A stretch of DNA of 44,016 nucleotides from a virus, in IMG/VR virus record IMGVR_UViG_3300049927_000035, positions 1 through 44,016 of that record; one strand, 5' to 3'. This document shows, piece by piece, positions 36,785-43,901 of the stretch. Position 1 is the stretch's first letter. Each line of letters starts with the position of its first letter. The translations under genes and the position numbers were made by a program. A model generated the notes under the pieces. It was not told the origin of the DNA. It did not search any database and was given only the letters and a program-made list of their open reading frames with translations.

Positions 36785-39771
36785 AGGGCGTGTCCTTCGA
36801 TGTAGGGTGCGGCTGCGCAACGGCAGTACGGGTGTGCGGGGATGAGTGATTCGCCGACGGGGAAGTGCAGCCCGTCTTTCGGGGAGCACACCTCAGGGCA
36901 AGCCCCGGCAGAGGTGACCCATGTCCACTGGGCGACGCCGAGCGCCTGGTATTGGGCCATGGCAGCGTCGGTGAGCATGCGTGCGGTCTCGGTCTGGGCG
37001 ATCATGAGGGACCGCACCGGATCGTCCAGCACATCGTTCAGTGCCCGGCCGATGACGTCGGACGGGTCGCCAGCGTTCACGCCGTCAGCGATCTTGTACG
37101 CGAGCCGGTTCACGGTCGTGTCGGTGATTTCCTTGAGCGTGATGCCCGCGTTTTGCAGGGCTTCTTTCCAACCGAGGGCGGTGATCTGGTTCGCGTCGGT
37201 CATGCCCGGCGTCCACGTCCCCCAGTTCGGGGGCGTGTCGCCCATCTGCACCTTCGCGGCCATGATGCCCGAGTGGTACGCGTCAGCCCATGCGTTCGTG
37301 ATGACCTGCTCGAGCGTGGACGGCTGCACCGAACCGGACAGGACACGCCTGGCGACGTCACGGAACACGCCGAGCGCAACGTCACCCACACCCTCGGTTG
37401 ATGTGATCGCGGCCTGTAGGTCGCTTTCACGCCACAGCTGGGTCATGGACTCCTGGATCCTTGGTGACCAGTAGTCGGTCAGGGCAAGGTCCACCAAGTG
37501 CTGCGGCTGGGCGTTCGGGGGTGCGTCACGCCATTTAGGCGTACCAGCTTTTGGGCCAGCATCAGTCCCGACGTGATCATCCTTGGCCAGTTGCGCACGG
37601 GCCGTATCGTTCAGGTGCTTCGCGACAGGTGCCGGGATGGCATCGAATTCGAAGTCACGCCACGTGCCACGCTTTGCACGGGCCTTCGTGAACGCCTGGA
37701 ACTTCGCCAACTCCTTGGCGGTTGCCTTGGCGAGCTCCTCAGCGGGCAGGTTGTCGGCGAGTTCCTCACGCAATGCGGGGAATCCGTCGAGGTGGTCCGG
37801 GTCGAACCATGCCAGCGTTTCGCCGTCTTCACCGTCTCCGGTGTTGATCGGGATGGACGCCTCAGAATCGATCTTGAACACGTGCCCGGCGTAGTTGCCG
37901 TTCGCCCACGAGCCGACAAGGTTGGCGTCTGCCGGGAAGTCAAGCCCGGTTTCTTCCTCCCATTCACGGATCGCCGCGTCCTGCGCGGTTTCGCCAGCGT
38001 CAAGATGCCCGCCGGGGAACTCCCAACGGCCTGCGGCTGGGTCCTCGGGGTCGAGGTAGCGCTGGATCATCAGCACCCGGCCGGTGTCCTTGGCCTTCAC
38101 TGCTGCCCCGGCAACCTTGACGTCGGACTTCTCGAGCTCGTCAGGTTTGACCTGATCCACGCCCGTGATTCCGGTGGCCGAGGTGACGCCGGCCGTGAGT
38201 TCCTTCGCAACCGTGGGTGACGGCTTGGCGATCGTGCCGGTGTCCTCGTGGACGTGCTCCAGTTCAGGGAAGCGCGGCTCGTCAGGATTGATCGGTGCCC
38301 GGTGGAACTCTGGCGAACCCGGGAGCTTGTCAGGCATCAGGCCCGGCGTCCCGGCGAACGGAACCTCCGGGAGCGGCTGGTCATCAGCCGGGGCCTTCGT
38401 TTCCGGGTCCACCTTGCCGGAAATGGCAAGCAGCGAAGCCAGCGGGACGAAGCCCTGGCGCGGCAGCACCAGGCCACGCGGGACCGGACGCTCATTATCG
38501 ACCGGCAACCCGAGGATCTGCTCGCGACCCTCGTCGGCCGATGCCATGCCGGATTCGATGTACAGCTTCCATGCCTGAGCTTCGGTGAGGCGGTCTTCCT
38601 TGTCGCGGCCGGTGTTCAGCTTCAACTGGACGGGCAGTCCGAGGTCGTGCTGCAGGTAGCGGGTGAGGATTGCCTCGACGAAGCGCACCCATGGGAGGGT
38701 GTTGACGCGGAACTGGGTGTCGGTCTGGGTTTCGCCCGTGGCACGGTTCACGTCATCGGTGAGCCCCAAGTCCTGCGGGACCACACCGAACGCGCCCGCA
38801 ACCTTGATGTCAAGGTATTTCGGGAAGTTCGGGTCGAACGCGATCGGGACCGTACCCGTGAACTTGGATCCGGTCGGCACGGCAATGAGCTTGTGCGTGA
38901 TGGACTGGTCGCCCATGAACGTCGCGTCCCAGTAGTCCTGCCACTCAGCCACCTGATCGGGTGACGTGACGTCCGGAGGCATCTCCATGAAGCCGCCGGG
39001 GATGGACCCCTCGGTGAACATCTGCAGGAGGTGCCACTGGAAGCGCATGTCCGTGTTGACGGTCAGCATGATCGATTCCAGCGGGGCCATGCCGTACGGG
39101 GAGTCTGTCTGCGGCCGGTAGCGGGTGTAGGTCAGGTCCTCGGCAGTGAAGTCCACGGACGCCTGACCGCGGATGATCTGCTGATACGCAGGGGCGGGTG
39201 CCTGGGGGCGGCGGCCGTGATCGTCGATCAGCGGGTAAATCGTTGCGCCGTCCACGATTTCAAGGCCGATGATCTGGCCGTCACGGTTACGGCGACGGTA
39301 CAGGGGGCCGGAGTCGAACGTGAGCATGTTTTCCAGCCACAGGGCCAGCCACTCATCCCATGAGTGCTCACGGTCGGGGAATGCCAGTGCGGCCCGTGCG
39401 GCGGATACTGCAGCTTCGCCGTCGCCCTTGAATCCATCCATGGGCGTCAGGAGCGGCTCCATGGAGCGCAGCTCGTCGATCTTGTGGTTCTTGCACATCT
39501 GCGCCGTACCGTAGGCGCGCATGAGTTCACGCAGCACGTCATAGGAGGTGCGCCCCCACGCCTGCCGGGAACGGGACGTGAGGTTGACGCCGACAGGGTA
39601 GTCATTGGCTCGCGGCCGCACACTGTACCCGCGGGACGGGGCGAGAGGCTGCCCTGGTCCCATGTCCGAGTTACCGGCCATGCCCTGCAGGGTGAGGGCG
39701 TCACTGATGGGCTGTGGGGTGGTGGCCCTTTTGAGCAGGCCGTCGCCACGGAAGAGATCCATGATTCCCAA
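36781..39771 (-). CDS. Portal-Nudix-MuF fusion protein
   Basis: 996 residues in one uninterrupted frame. Residues about 60-450 are the portal: RSYDVLRELM-type clip start, SPYGMAPLESIMLTVNTDMR, LGLTDDVNRATGE, TRYLQHDLGLPVQLK, with the usual crown. About 545-680 is a Nudix domain whose box fits exactly: G588 to L610 (GHLDAGETAQDAAIREWEEE then TGL). About 770-990 is a MuF-type minor head domain, with IAQTETARM and the Cys pairs C958/C962 and C983/C985 (HPYCRC). TTG 39771 fits a GGAAGG site; ATG three codons on is an alternative. Portal and MuF fusions are known, but a Nudix domain between them is very unusual. The dodecameric portal would put Nudix and MuF domains inside the head. Confidence 0.93.
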   Translation of the reverse strand: MGIMDLFRGDGLLKRATTPQPISDALTLQGMAGNSDMGPGQPLAPSRGYSVRPRANDYPVGVNLTSRSRQAWGRTSYDVLRELMRAYGTAQMCKNHKIDELRSMEPLLTPMDGFKGDGEAAVSAARAALAFPDREHSWDEWLALWLENMLTFDSGPLYRRRNRDGQIIGLEIVDGATIYPLIDDHGRRPQAPAPAYQQIIRGQASVDFTAEDLTYTRYRPQTDSPYGMAPLESIMLTVNTDMRFQWHLLQMFTEGSIPGGFMEMPPDVTSPDQVAEWQDYWDATFMGDQSITHKLIAVPTGSKFTGTVPIAFDPNFPKYLDIKVAGAFGVVPQDLGLTDDVNRATGETQTDTQFRVNTLPWVRFVEAILTRYLQHDLGLPVQLKLNTGRDKEDRLTEAQAWKLYIESGMASADEGREQILGLPVDNERPVPRGLVLPRQGFVPLASLLAISGKVDPETKAPADDQPLPEVPFAGTPGLMPDKLPGSPEFHRAPINPDEPRFPELEHVHEDTGTIAKPSPTVAKELTAGVTSATGITGVDQVKPDELEKSDVKVAGAAVKAKDTGRVLMIQRYLDPEDPAAGRWEFPGGHLDAGETAQDAAIREWEEETGLDFPADANLVGSWANGNYAGHVFKIDSEASIPINTGDGEDGETLAWFDPDHLDGFPALREELADNLPAEELAKATAKELAKFQAFTKARAKRGTWRDFEFDAIPAPVAKHLNDTARAQLAKDDHVGTDAGPKAGTPKWRDAPPNAQPQHLVDLALTDYWSPRIQESMTQLWRESDLQAAITSTEGVGDVALGVFRDVARRVLSGSVQPSTLEQVITNAWADAYHSGIMAAKVQMGDTPPNWGTWTPGMTDANQITALGWKEALQNAGITLKEITDTTVNRLAYKIADGVNAGDPSDVIGRALNDVLDDPVRSLMIAQTETARMLTDAAMAQYQALGVAQWTWVTSAGACPEVCSPKDGLHFPVGESLIPAHPYCRCAAAPYIEGHAL

Positions 39772-39777
39772 GTGGGT

Positions 39778-41310
39778 CTACCTTCCGTGATGGTTTTTGA
39801 GTTCGGCCGCTTGTTGCCGCCAGTTACGTGAATGGTTCGGTGGGGTGATGCCTTGTTCCTCGAGCCGGTTCTTCATGGCTGTCAGGAACGCCGCACCTTG
39901 GCCGCCGCGCAGAAAGAGCCGGTTGAGTGCCTGGGTGAGTGCGTCAACGCGGTCATCGTGGGCGCCGTTGGGGAACGCGGCCGCTTCTTCGATGAGCCCG
40001 TCAACCCATGGGGCGAGTTTCGGGTCGGGCAGGTGCACGTTTCCGGCCTCGATGAATGGGGTTACGGCGGCGGCGCGTGCCTCTTTGGATTCCTTGGCTT
40101 TGACGGGGATGAGTCCGGAGACTTTGCCTTTGAGGGAGTCGAGGATCGCCGCGCCGTTGGCTGCCTCTTCGACGAGTTTCGCGGAGGCTTGCGGCCACTT
40201 CGCGACCATGGCTTCGAAAGCGGTCAAGGTCTCGGTGAACGTCAGCCGGGCGTGCTTCTGGTCGAGCAGGTACGCATCAGCGCCGCGTTTGAGCCACACT
40301 TGCCCGGCGACATAGTCGCTGTTCTGGGTAGCCTTGAATGCCATGTCCCACGAGAGGATCAGTTCGTCCGATGCTCCTGTCGTGCGGCACACGCCGTTCT
40401 CTTCGATCCAGAGTGGCGTCCGGTAGAGCTGCCAGTCCTTGCGCTTGAACAGGCCACCCTCGGTCGGGGCGGGTCGGCCTTGATAGAGGGCGTTCCAGAC
40501 GCGGGAACCGGCGCGCTTCTTGATGGCTTCCCATTGGGCGTCGGTGCGGCCGCGGGTCGATTCGAGCCATTCGCCGGGGACGCGGCTGAGGATGTCTTTT
40601 TCGCCCTTGTCCGGGTTGTGGTCGGCTTGTGCGGGGATGTTCACGACGTTCCACAGGTGCCCGTCCTCAGCTTCGAGGAGGCGGCCGGCGAGGTCGAGTT
40701 GGTGCCACCGGGTCATGATCAGGATCACGGGGGCGCCGGGTGCGAGGCGGGTCGATGCCGTGCCGGTCCACCAGTCCCATGCACGTTCCTGGTAGGTGGC
40801 CGATTCTGCTGTGTCCATGCCGGAGTGCGGGTCGTCGATCACCATCATGTCCGCGGCGCGCCCGGTCAGGCCGCCGCCGATGCCCACGGCGTAGAGTCCG
40901 CCGCGGTGCCCATCGATCTGCCATTCGGATTGCGCGGACACGTCTGGGCGGATGCTGATGCCGAGGTCGCGGCCGTGCGTTTCGATGTGATTGCGGATGG
41001 AGCGGCCATTACGCCGCGCCAAGGACATGGCGTAGGAGGCTGTGACGATGCGAGTGTCAGGGGACTGTGAGAGGACCCATAGCGGGAAGACCTCGGCGAC
41101 ACGGGTCGACTTCCCCTCTTGCGGACCTAGGAAGATCATGGTGCGCGAGTCGGGGGTGTTCCATGCGTCGAGGAGTGCTTCGTCGATGAGATCAAGCGCG
41201 GGGGTCTGGACGCTCTTCGGGTTCAGGTAGCGTGCGAGGTGGCCCGGGCTGGTGAATCGTGGCCCGGAACCGGCTTCGAAGGCTTTGGCGGCGAGTTCTG
41301 CCCAGTTCAT
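39778..41310 (-). CDS. terL: Terminase large subunit
   Basis: 510 residues. Packaging ATPase with variant Walker A GPQEGKST (62-69), Walker B MMVIDD (155-160) and coupling region LIMTRWHQLD. The nuclease domain has LSWDMAFK, with the usual first Asp, and the C-terminal AHDDRVDALTQAL. I chose ATG 41310 because GGGAGG is 6 nt ahead; the reading extends upstream but without a ribosome-binding site. It drives DNA into the head and cuts the concatemer. No small subunit is recognised nearby. Confidence 0.96.
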   Translation of the reverse strand: MNWAELAAKAFEAGSGPRFTSPGHLARYLNPKSVQTPALDLIDEALLDAWNTPDSRTMIFLGPQEGKSTRVAEVFPLWVLSQSPDTRIVTASYAMSLARRNGRSIRNHIETHGRDLGISIRPDVSAQSEWQIDGHRGGLYAVGIGGGLTGRAADMMVIDDPHSGMDTAESATYQERAWDWWTGTASTRLAPGAPVILIMTRWHQLDLAGRLLEAEDGHLWNVVNIPAQADHNPDKGEKDILSRVPGEWLESTRGRTDAQWEAIKKRAGSRVWNALYQGRPAPTEGGLFKRKDWQLYRTPLWIEENGVCRTTGASDELILSWDMAFKATQNSDYVAGQVWLKRGADAYLLDQKHARLTFTETLTAFEAMVAKWPQASAKLVEEAANGAAILDSLKGKVSGLIPVKAKESKEARAAAVTPFIEAGNVHLPDPKLAPWVDGLIEEAAAFPNGAHDDRVDALTQALNRLFLRGGQGAAFLTAMKNRLEEQGITPPNHSRNWRQQAAELKNHHGR

Positions 41311-41351
41311 CCCGGACCTCCCTTGCCGCCTTTCAGCTATCGTTTGATTTG

Positions 41352-41591
41352 CTAGGACTCCAGCACTTGCCTCAGTGAGCTTTCGAAACATTCCTGCCAC
41401 TCGGCGAAGTGTTCACCAGTTGAGAGGTCGTTAGCTGCGGCCATCTGCACCGTGAGCTTGAGCGCGTCAAGGCGGATCTGATAGTCGGTGGGCCGAAAGC
41501 TCAAGAGTGCCTTCTTGACCTCTTCGATCGACGCATGAAATTCTGTGGTGTCGATGCTGAGTTTCATGGTGACGGGCGGCAGCATGGCCAT
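41352..41591 (-). CDS. Hypothetical protein before terminase, 79 aa
   Basis: 79 residues (or 71 from the second Met) with AGGAG ahead. Helical and charged (IDTTEFHASIEEVKKALLSF, RLDALKLTVQMAAANDL, HFAEWQECFESSLRQVLES). It stands directly before terL, where small terminase genes often lie, but no HTH is evident. Its size and helices make a small-terminase-like or accessory role possible, nothing more. Confidence 0.66.
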   Translation of the reverse strand: MAMLPPVTMKLSIDTTEFHASIEEVKKALLSFRPTDYQIRLDALKLTVQMAAANDLSTGEHFAEWQECFESSLRQVLES

Positions 41592-41615
41592 GGGGATACT
41601 CCTGGGGATAGGTGT

Positions 41616-42104
41616 TTACAGCCAGCCGTGCGTTTGGAAGTACCGCTCGAAGTCTCCGGGCGTTACGAGTTCGGCGATGGCGGGGAAGAGGTGGATGCCT
41701 GCCCGGTTGTAGATGTCGTCGGACAGCTGCGAGCAGTTTTCGTTAGGCCGCTTGGATAGCCACTCAGCAACCCAGCCGTCCACCTTGTGGCCCGTGAGCT
41801 TCTGGAACAGCAGCGGCGGGTAGATCGCATAGTTGTACGGGGTCGGTTGCGCGACGTAAAAGTGTGCGGCGTTGATGATCGCCTGCTTCTGCTCACGGGA
41901 CAGATCGAACGCGGACCAGTCCACGTGCGGGTAGTCGCTGATCGGCCGGTAACGCACACCACCCGGCTCAGCAGACACGCACATGGTGGGACTGACAGCC
42001 ACGATCACGTGGTGAGTGTGCGAATCCGTAGCCCACTCGATTCCGCGGGCAATAGGGGTTGTCCCGAAGCGGCGCAAGCCAATCTGACCGGTGAGGTCCG
42101 TCAT
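41616..42104 (-). CDS. YiiX-like permuted NlpC/P60 (papain-fold) hydrolase
   Basis: 162 residues. ARGIEWATDSHTHHVIVAV with H30/H31 and AEPGGVRYRPISDY, then NENCSQLSDDIYNRAGIHLF with the likely catalytic C124, match the permuted NlpC/P60 (YiiX/YebB-like) family, in which the histidine precedes the cysteine. Such enzymes cut amide or thioester bonds, in peptidoglycan or in lipid substrates. The gene is coupled by ATGA to a Cys-containing microprotein and lies near terL. It could be a wall-modifying, lysis or lipid-acting factor. Family call moderate; role open. Confidence 0.76.
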   Translation of the reverse strand: MTDLTGQIGLRRFGTTPIARGIEWATDSHTHHVIVAVSPTMCVSAEPGGVRYRPISDYPHVDWSAFDLSREQKQAIINAAHFYVAQPTPYNYAIYPPLLFQKLTGHKVDGWVAEWLSKRPNENCSQLSDDIYNRAGIHLFPAIAELVTPGDFERYFQTHGWL

Positions 42105-42250
42105 GGTGTCTCCCGGCGTATCTCGGTCTGTGCTTGATGTCTGTCGCGGCGTCGACGTGGCCGTTTCGCGAGGCCTTGGACGCACCACTCGCAGTTCAGT
42201 TCAGGGCAGCGGGTCCAGCCGTGGCGGCGTTCAGTGCGGGCCACTGCCAT
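42101..42250 (-). CDS. Cys-containing basic microprotein, 49 aa
   Basis: 49 residues from ATG 42250, overlapping the preceding gene by 20 nt in another frame, ending in an ATGA overlap with the hydrolase gene. WTRCPELNCEWCVQGLAKRP carries three Cys (15, 20 and 23) in a possible metal site; the remainder is Arg-rich (RPRRRRDRHQ). Long readings upstream of ATG 42250 are shadows. Function unknown. Confidence 0.6.
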   Translation of the reverse strand: MAVARTERRHGWTRCPELNCEWCVQGLAKRPRRRRDRHQAQTEIRRETP

Positions 42251-42428
42251 CTCGCTTCTCTTTGGCGTATTCGGTGTTGATGCGGGCGCCAACTGTGGCC
42301 TGGTAGCGGGTACAGTGCGGGCAGCCGGTGTTTGGTTTGCACACGACGTGGTCGCAGTGCTTGGTGCACACGGCATAGCCGCGGATGAGTTCCTTCTCGA
42401 GCCCGCACGGGCAGACGATCGGCTTCAT
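42231..42428 (-). CDS. Zinc-binding protein, 65 aa
   Basis: 65 residues with a GGAGG site 10 nt before ATG 42428. Seven Cys and three His are arranged as CPCG, CTKHCDHVVC and CPHCTRY, a double zinc ribbon. The C-terminal end (INTEYAKEKRDGSGPH) is charged. It is the first gene after the tRNA-Trp and hairpin region. Small double-ribbon proteins of phages may modify host transcription, but nothing here shows that. The longer in-frame reading upstream runs through the tRNA and is rejected. Confidence 0.68.
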   Translation of the reverse strand: MKPIVCPCGLEKELIRGYAVCTKHCDHVVCKPNTGCPHCTRYQATVGARINTEYAKEKRDGSGPH

Positions 42429-42688
42429 TGCAGGCCTCCATGGCGTGGGGAAAGGTTGCCCTGTCTTTAGTGCTTGCCGTAGACATGGGGCGGTAGATTC
42501 GGCATATTCGCCGCGCTTGGGGTCCCTGTTCTCATGGAAGGGCTCACACTTGGGCGGGACGTTTGATGGCCTGTTGTTCTCGCAGGTTTGCCGACTGCGC
42601 CCCGGCCTTCGCCGGGGAATGGTTCGCGCTATTACGGGCGCACCCGAGGCAGTTTCGCTGTTGCGAGACGTGGCTACCCAGCACGTCG
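42429..42688. other. Intergenic stretch between tRNA-Trp and zinc-protein gene
   Basis: 260 bp without a supportable gene. It holds a strong GC hairpin at 42600-42617 (CCCCGGC and GCCGGGG around CTTC), which is not followed by a T-run on either strand and may be an RNA-processing or partial termination site downstream of the tRNA. Frames that cross the tRNA are artefacts. No convincing promoter is seen. Confidence 0.5.
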
Positions 42689-42762
42689 CATGGAGGGCAG
42701 GACTCGAACCTGCAACCCACGGTTTTGGAGACCGCTGCTCTACCAATTTGAGCTACCTCCAC
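42689..42762 (-). tRNA. tRNA-Trp (anticodon CCA)
   Basis: 74 nt with all arms: acceptor GTGGAGG / CCTCCAT (G-U first pair), T8-A9, D stem GCTC/GAGC, anticodon arm GCGGT-CTCCAAA-ACCGT with CCA anticodon, variable loop GGGTT, T arm GCAGG-TTCGAGT-CCTGC and discriminator G. The 3' CCA is not encoded. It would supply Trp tRNA during late expression; portal, capsid and tail proteins are Trp-rich in places. It may also replace host tRNA cut by anticodon nucleases, in line with the phage RNA-repair genes. Confidence 0.95.
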
Positions 42763-42961
42763 TTGGCCGCCGCGTCCCCTTCTCGGATAGGGCGCCCGTT
42801 CCGGCCTGAGTGGTTACCGGCATTCATTAGCTTTGGCGGCTGTTCCCTTGCCTCCGTGTTCCGGTCAGCAAGGTACGTTCAAAATCCATGACAGATGCGG
42901 TTACCTGTCGTGGAATCCCCACGTGCGGATCCAACGCCTAGGGCGGTAGAAGAACAGGGGC
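42763..42961. other. Intergenic stretch upstream of tRNA-Trp
   Basis: 199 bp between the nucleotide-hydrolase gene and the tRNA. Only very short reading frames occur (24 codons or fewer), none with a ribosome-binding site that fits. I see no convincing promoter or terminator, so the tRNA is probably excised from the longer operon transcript. Confidence 0.5.
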
Positions 42962-43291
42962 CTACGCCTTGTAACGGTCATCGAATGCTCGCTGTTCGTC
43001 CATGAAGGTCAGGAGCGCGAGGGCGTGGAACGCGACGGACGCCATGTGCGGCGAGCCCGTCTCTTCGTCAATGTCCTCACCTGACCAGAACGCGTTGGCG
43101 TGGCGCTGCAGGGCCGCAAACGACTTCGACCACTCATAACCTTTTCTCCAGTTGTGCGCAGAGTACTTGAGCGCGCCGACACCGTAGTGGCGGGCAACGG
43201 CGGCGAGGGCTTCCTGTGGGAGCAGGTCGAACCGTTCGGGCTTGGTGCCCTTCTCGGCCCCGGTGCTACTGACGGAGCGGACCTCAGTCAT
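42962..43291 (-). CDS. dATP/dGTP diphosphohydrolase-like (DUF5664) protein
   Basis: 109 residues. The pattern KPERFDLLPQEALAAVARHY, then GALKYSAHNWRKGYEWSKSF, then LQRHANAFWSGEDIDEETGS and HMASVAFHALALLTF matches the phage family annotated as dATP/dGTP diphosphohydrolase or DUF5664, an all-helical MazG-like fold in which Glu/Asp and His bind metal. It would hydrolyse purine dNTPs or related nucleotides to shape precursor pools. The ATG at 43291 overlaps the preceding stop as ATGA. Reaction inferred from the family. Confidence 0.75.
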   Translation of the reverse strand: MTEVRSVSSTGAEKGTKPERFDLLPQEALAAVARHYGVGALKYSAHNWRKGYEWSKSFAALQRHANAFWSGEDIDEETGSPHMASVAFHALALLTFMDEQRAFDDRYKA

Positions 43292-43656
43292 GCTATTGCT
43301 CCGTGAAAGTCGCTGGGCAGTTTATCGAGTTCGTACTTGGGGATACCAAGCGCCTCAGCCAGAGCCATCTCTGCACGGACACCCTTGGATCGTTCCCAGC
43401 CTTCAAGGAGCACGAGCGCTTCGGCGTGGTCGCAGATCCAGGACAAGTCCTGCTTGAGCGCACGCCGCAGGCTGAAACCCAGACGCTCGGCTTCATGACC
43501 CGCCAAGCCTGTTGCGTCGAAGCCGTTTTCACGGTCGTTGTCAGCCGGGTTGAATACGAAATGCCCATGGGACCGCAGGATCGCGGCGCCCCGGTCGAAT
43601 GCGGGGAAGTTGTAATCTGGCAAGCCGGTCATGGGGCCGGCCAAGTACAGTTTCAC
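43288..43656 (-). CDS. DUF4406 / nucleoside deoxyribosyltransferase-like protein
   Basis: 122 residues beginning KLYLAGPMTGLPDYNFPAFD, the signature of DUF4406 and the nucleoside 2-deoxyribosyltransferase superfamily, with FVFNPADND, then DLSWICDHAEALVLLEGWE and SKGVRAEMALAEALG following in order. These enzymes exchange or remove nucleobases from deoxynucleosides or nucleotides. It is coupled to the diphosphohydrolase gene by ATGA, so both probably act on the same pool. Family clear; substrate not known. Confidence 0.85.
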   Translation of the reverse strand: MKLYLAGPMTGLPDYNFPAFDRGAAILRSHGHFVFNPADNDRENGFDATGLAGHEAERLGFSLRRALKQDLSWICDHAEALVLLEGWERSKGVRAEMALAEALGIPKYELDKLPSDFHGAIA

Positions 43657-43844
43657 TTGCCGTCCTCCGCTTTGGCCGTCTCTTCCCGCTCAACGGATCG
43701 CCAGGACTGCGGATGGAAGGTCGCGCAGTTGCCTTTGCTCGTCACGGTGACGTGGAGGTAGCCGTTCTCGTCAACGTGCCAGCCGGTCGCATTCGGGAAG
43801 GAACGCGGCGAGAAGTCGTCAGTGGTGCTTACATGAATTGTCAT
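43653..43844 (-). CDS. Hypothetical protein, 63 aa
   Basis: 63 residues from ATG 43844 with an AGGAG site at 8 nt. GWHVDENGYLHVTVTSKGNC and ATFHPQSWRSVEREE suggest a small beta domain. Coupled to the DUF4406 gene by ATGA. No known family. A 20-bp palindrome lies 24 bp upstream, so this gene may be the start of a transcript. Confidence 0.62.
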   Translation of the reverse strand: MTIHVSTTDDFSPRSFPNATGWHVDENGYLHVTVTSKGNCATFHPQSWRSVEREETAKAEDGK

Positions 43845-43867
43845 GGTGGTACTCCTGGTGGTTGTCA

Positions 43868-43887
43868 AATAACCATTGGTGGTTATT
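43868..43887. promoter_or_regulatory. Perfect-arm palindrome AATAACCA-TTGG-TGGTTATT
   Basis: AATAACCA and TGGTTATT are exact inverted copies around TTGG, unlike the TGT/ACA operator set. It lies between the 43902 stop and the 43653-43844 gene. It is AT-rich compared with its surroundings. It could be an operator for an unknown regulator or a stem in mRNA. TAACCA recurs just to the right (TGATAACCAAAACCA on the minus strand). Confidence 0.5.
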
Positions 43888-43901
43888 CGTGGTTTTGGTT
43901 A

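Noticed and set aside
39832-41070. A 412-codon plus-strand frame, and similar ones at 35294-36502 and 6360-7397
   Set aside because: All lie opposite to well-identified genes (terminase, scaffold, RNA ligase) and have shadow-type composition without motifs.
41311-41400. N-terminal extension of the terminase to 41400
   Set aside because: No ribosome-binding site; it overlaps the end of the 41352-41591 gene, and GGGAGG stands just before ATG 41310.
42231-42746. A 171-codon minus-strand frame covering tRNA-Trp and the hairpin
   Set aside because: It reads through the tRNA. Only the last 65 codons, which have their own ribosome-binding site, are supported.
42753-42827. A 24-codon frame overlapping the 5' end of tRNA-Trp
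   Set aside because: No fitting ribosome-binding site, and it overlaps the tRNA.
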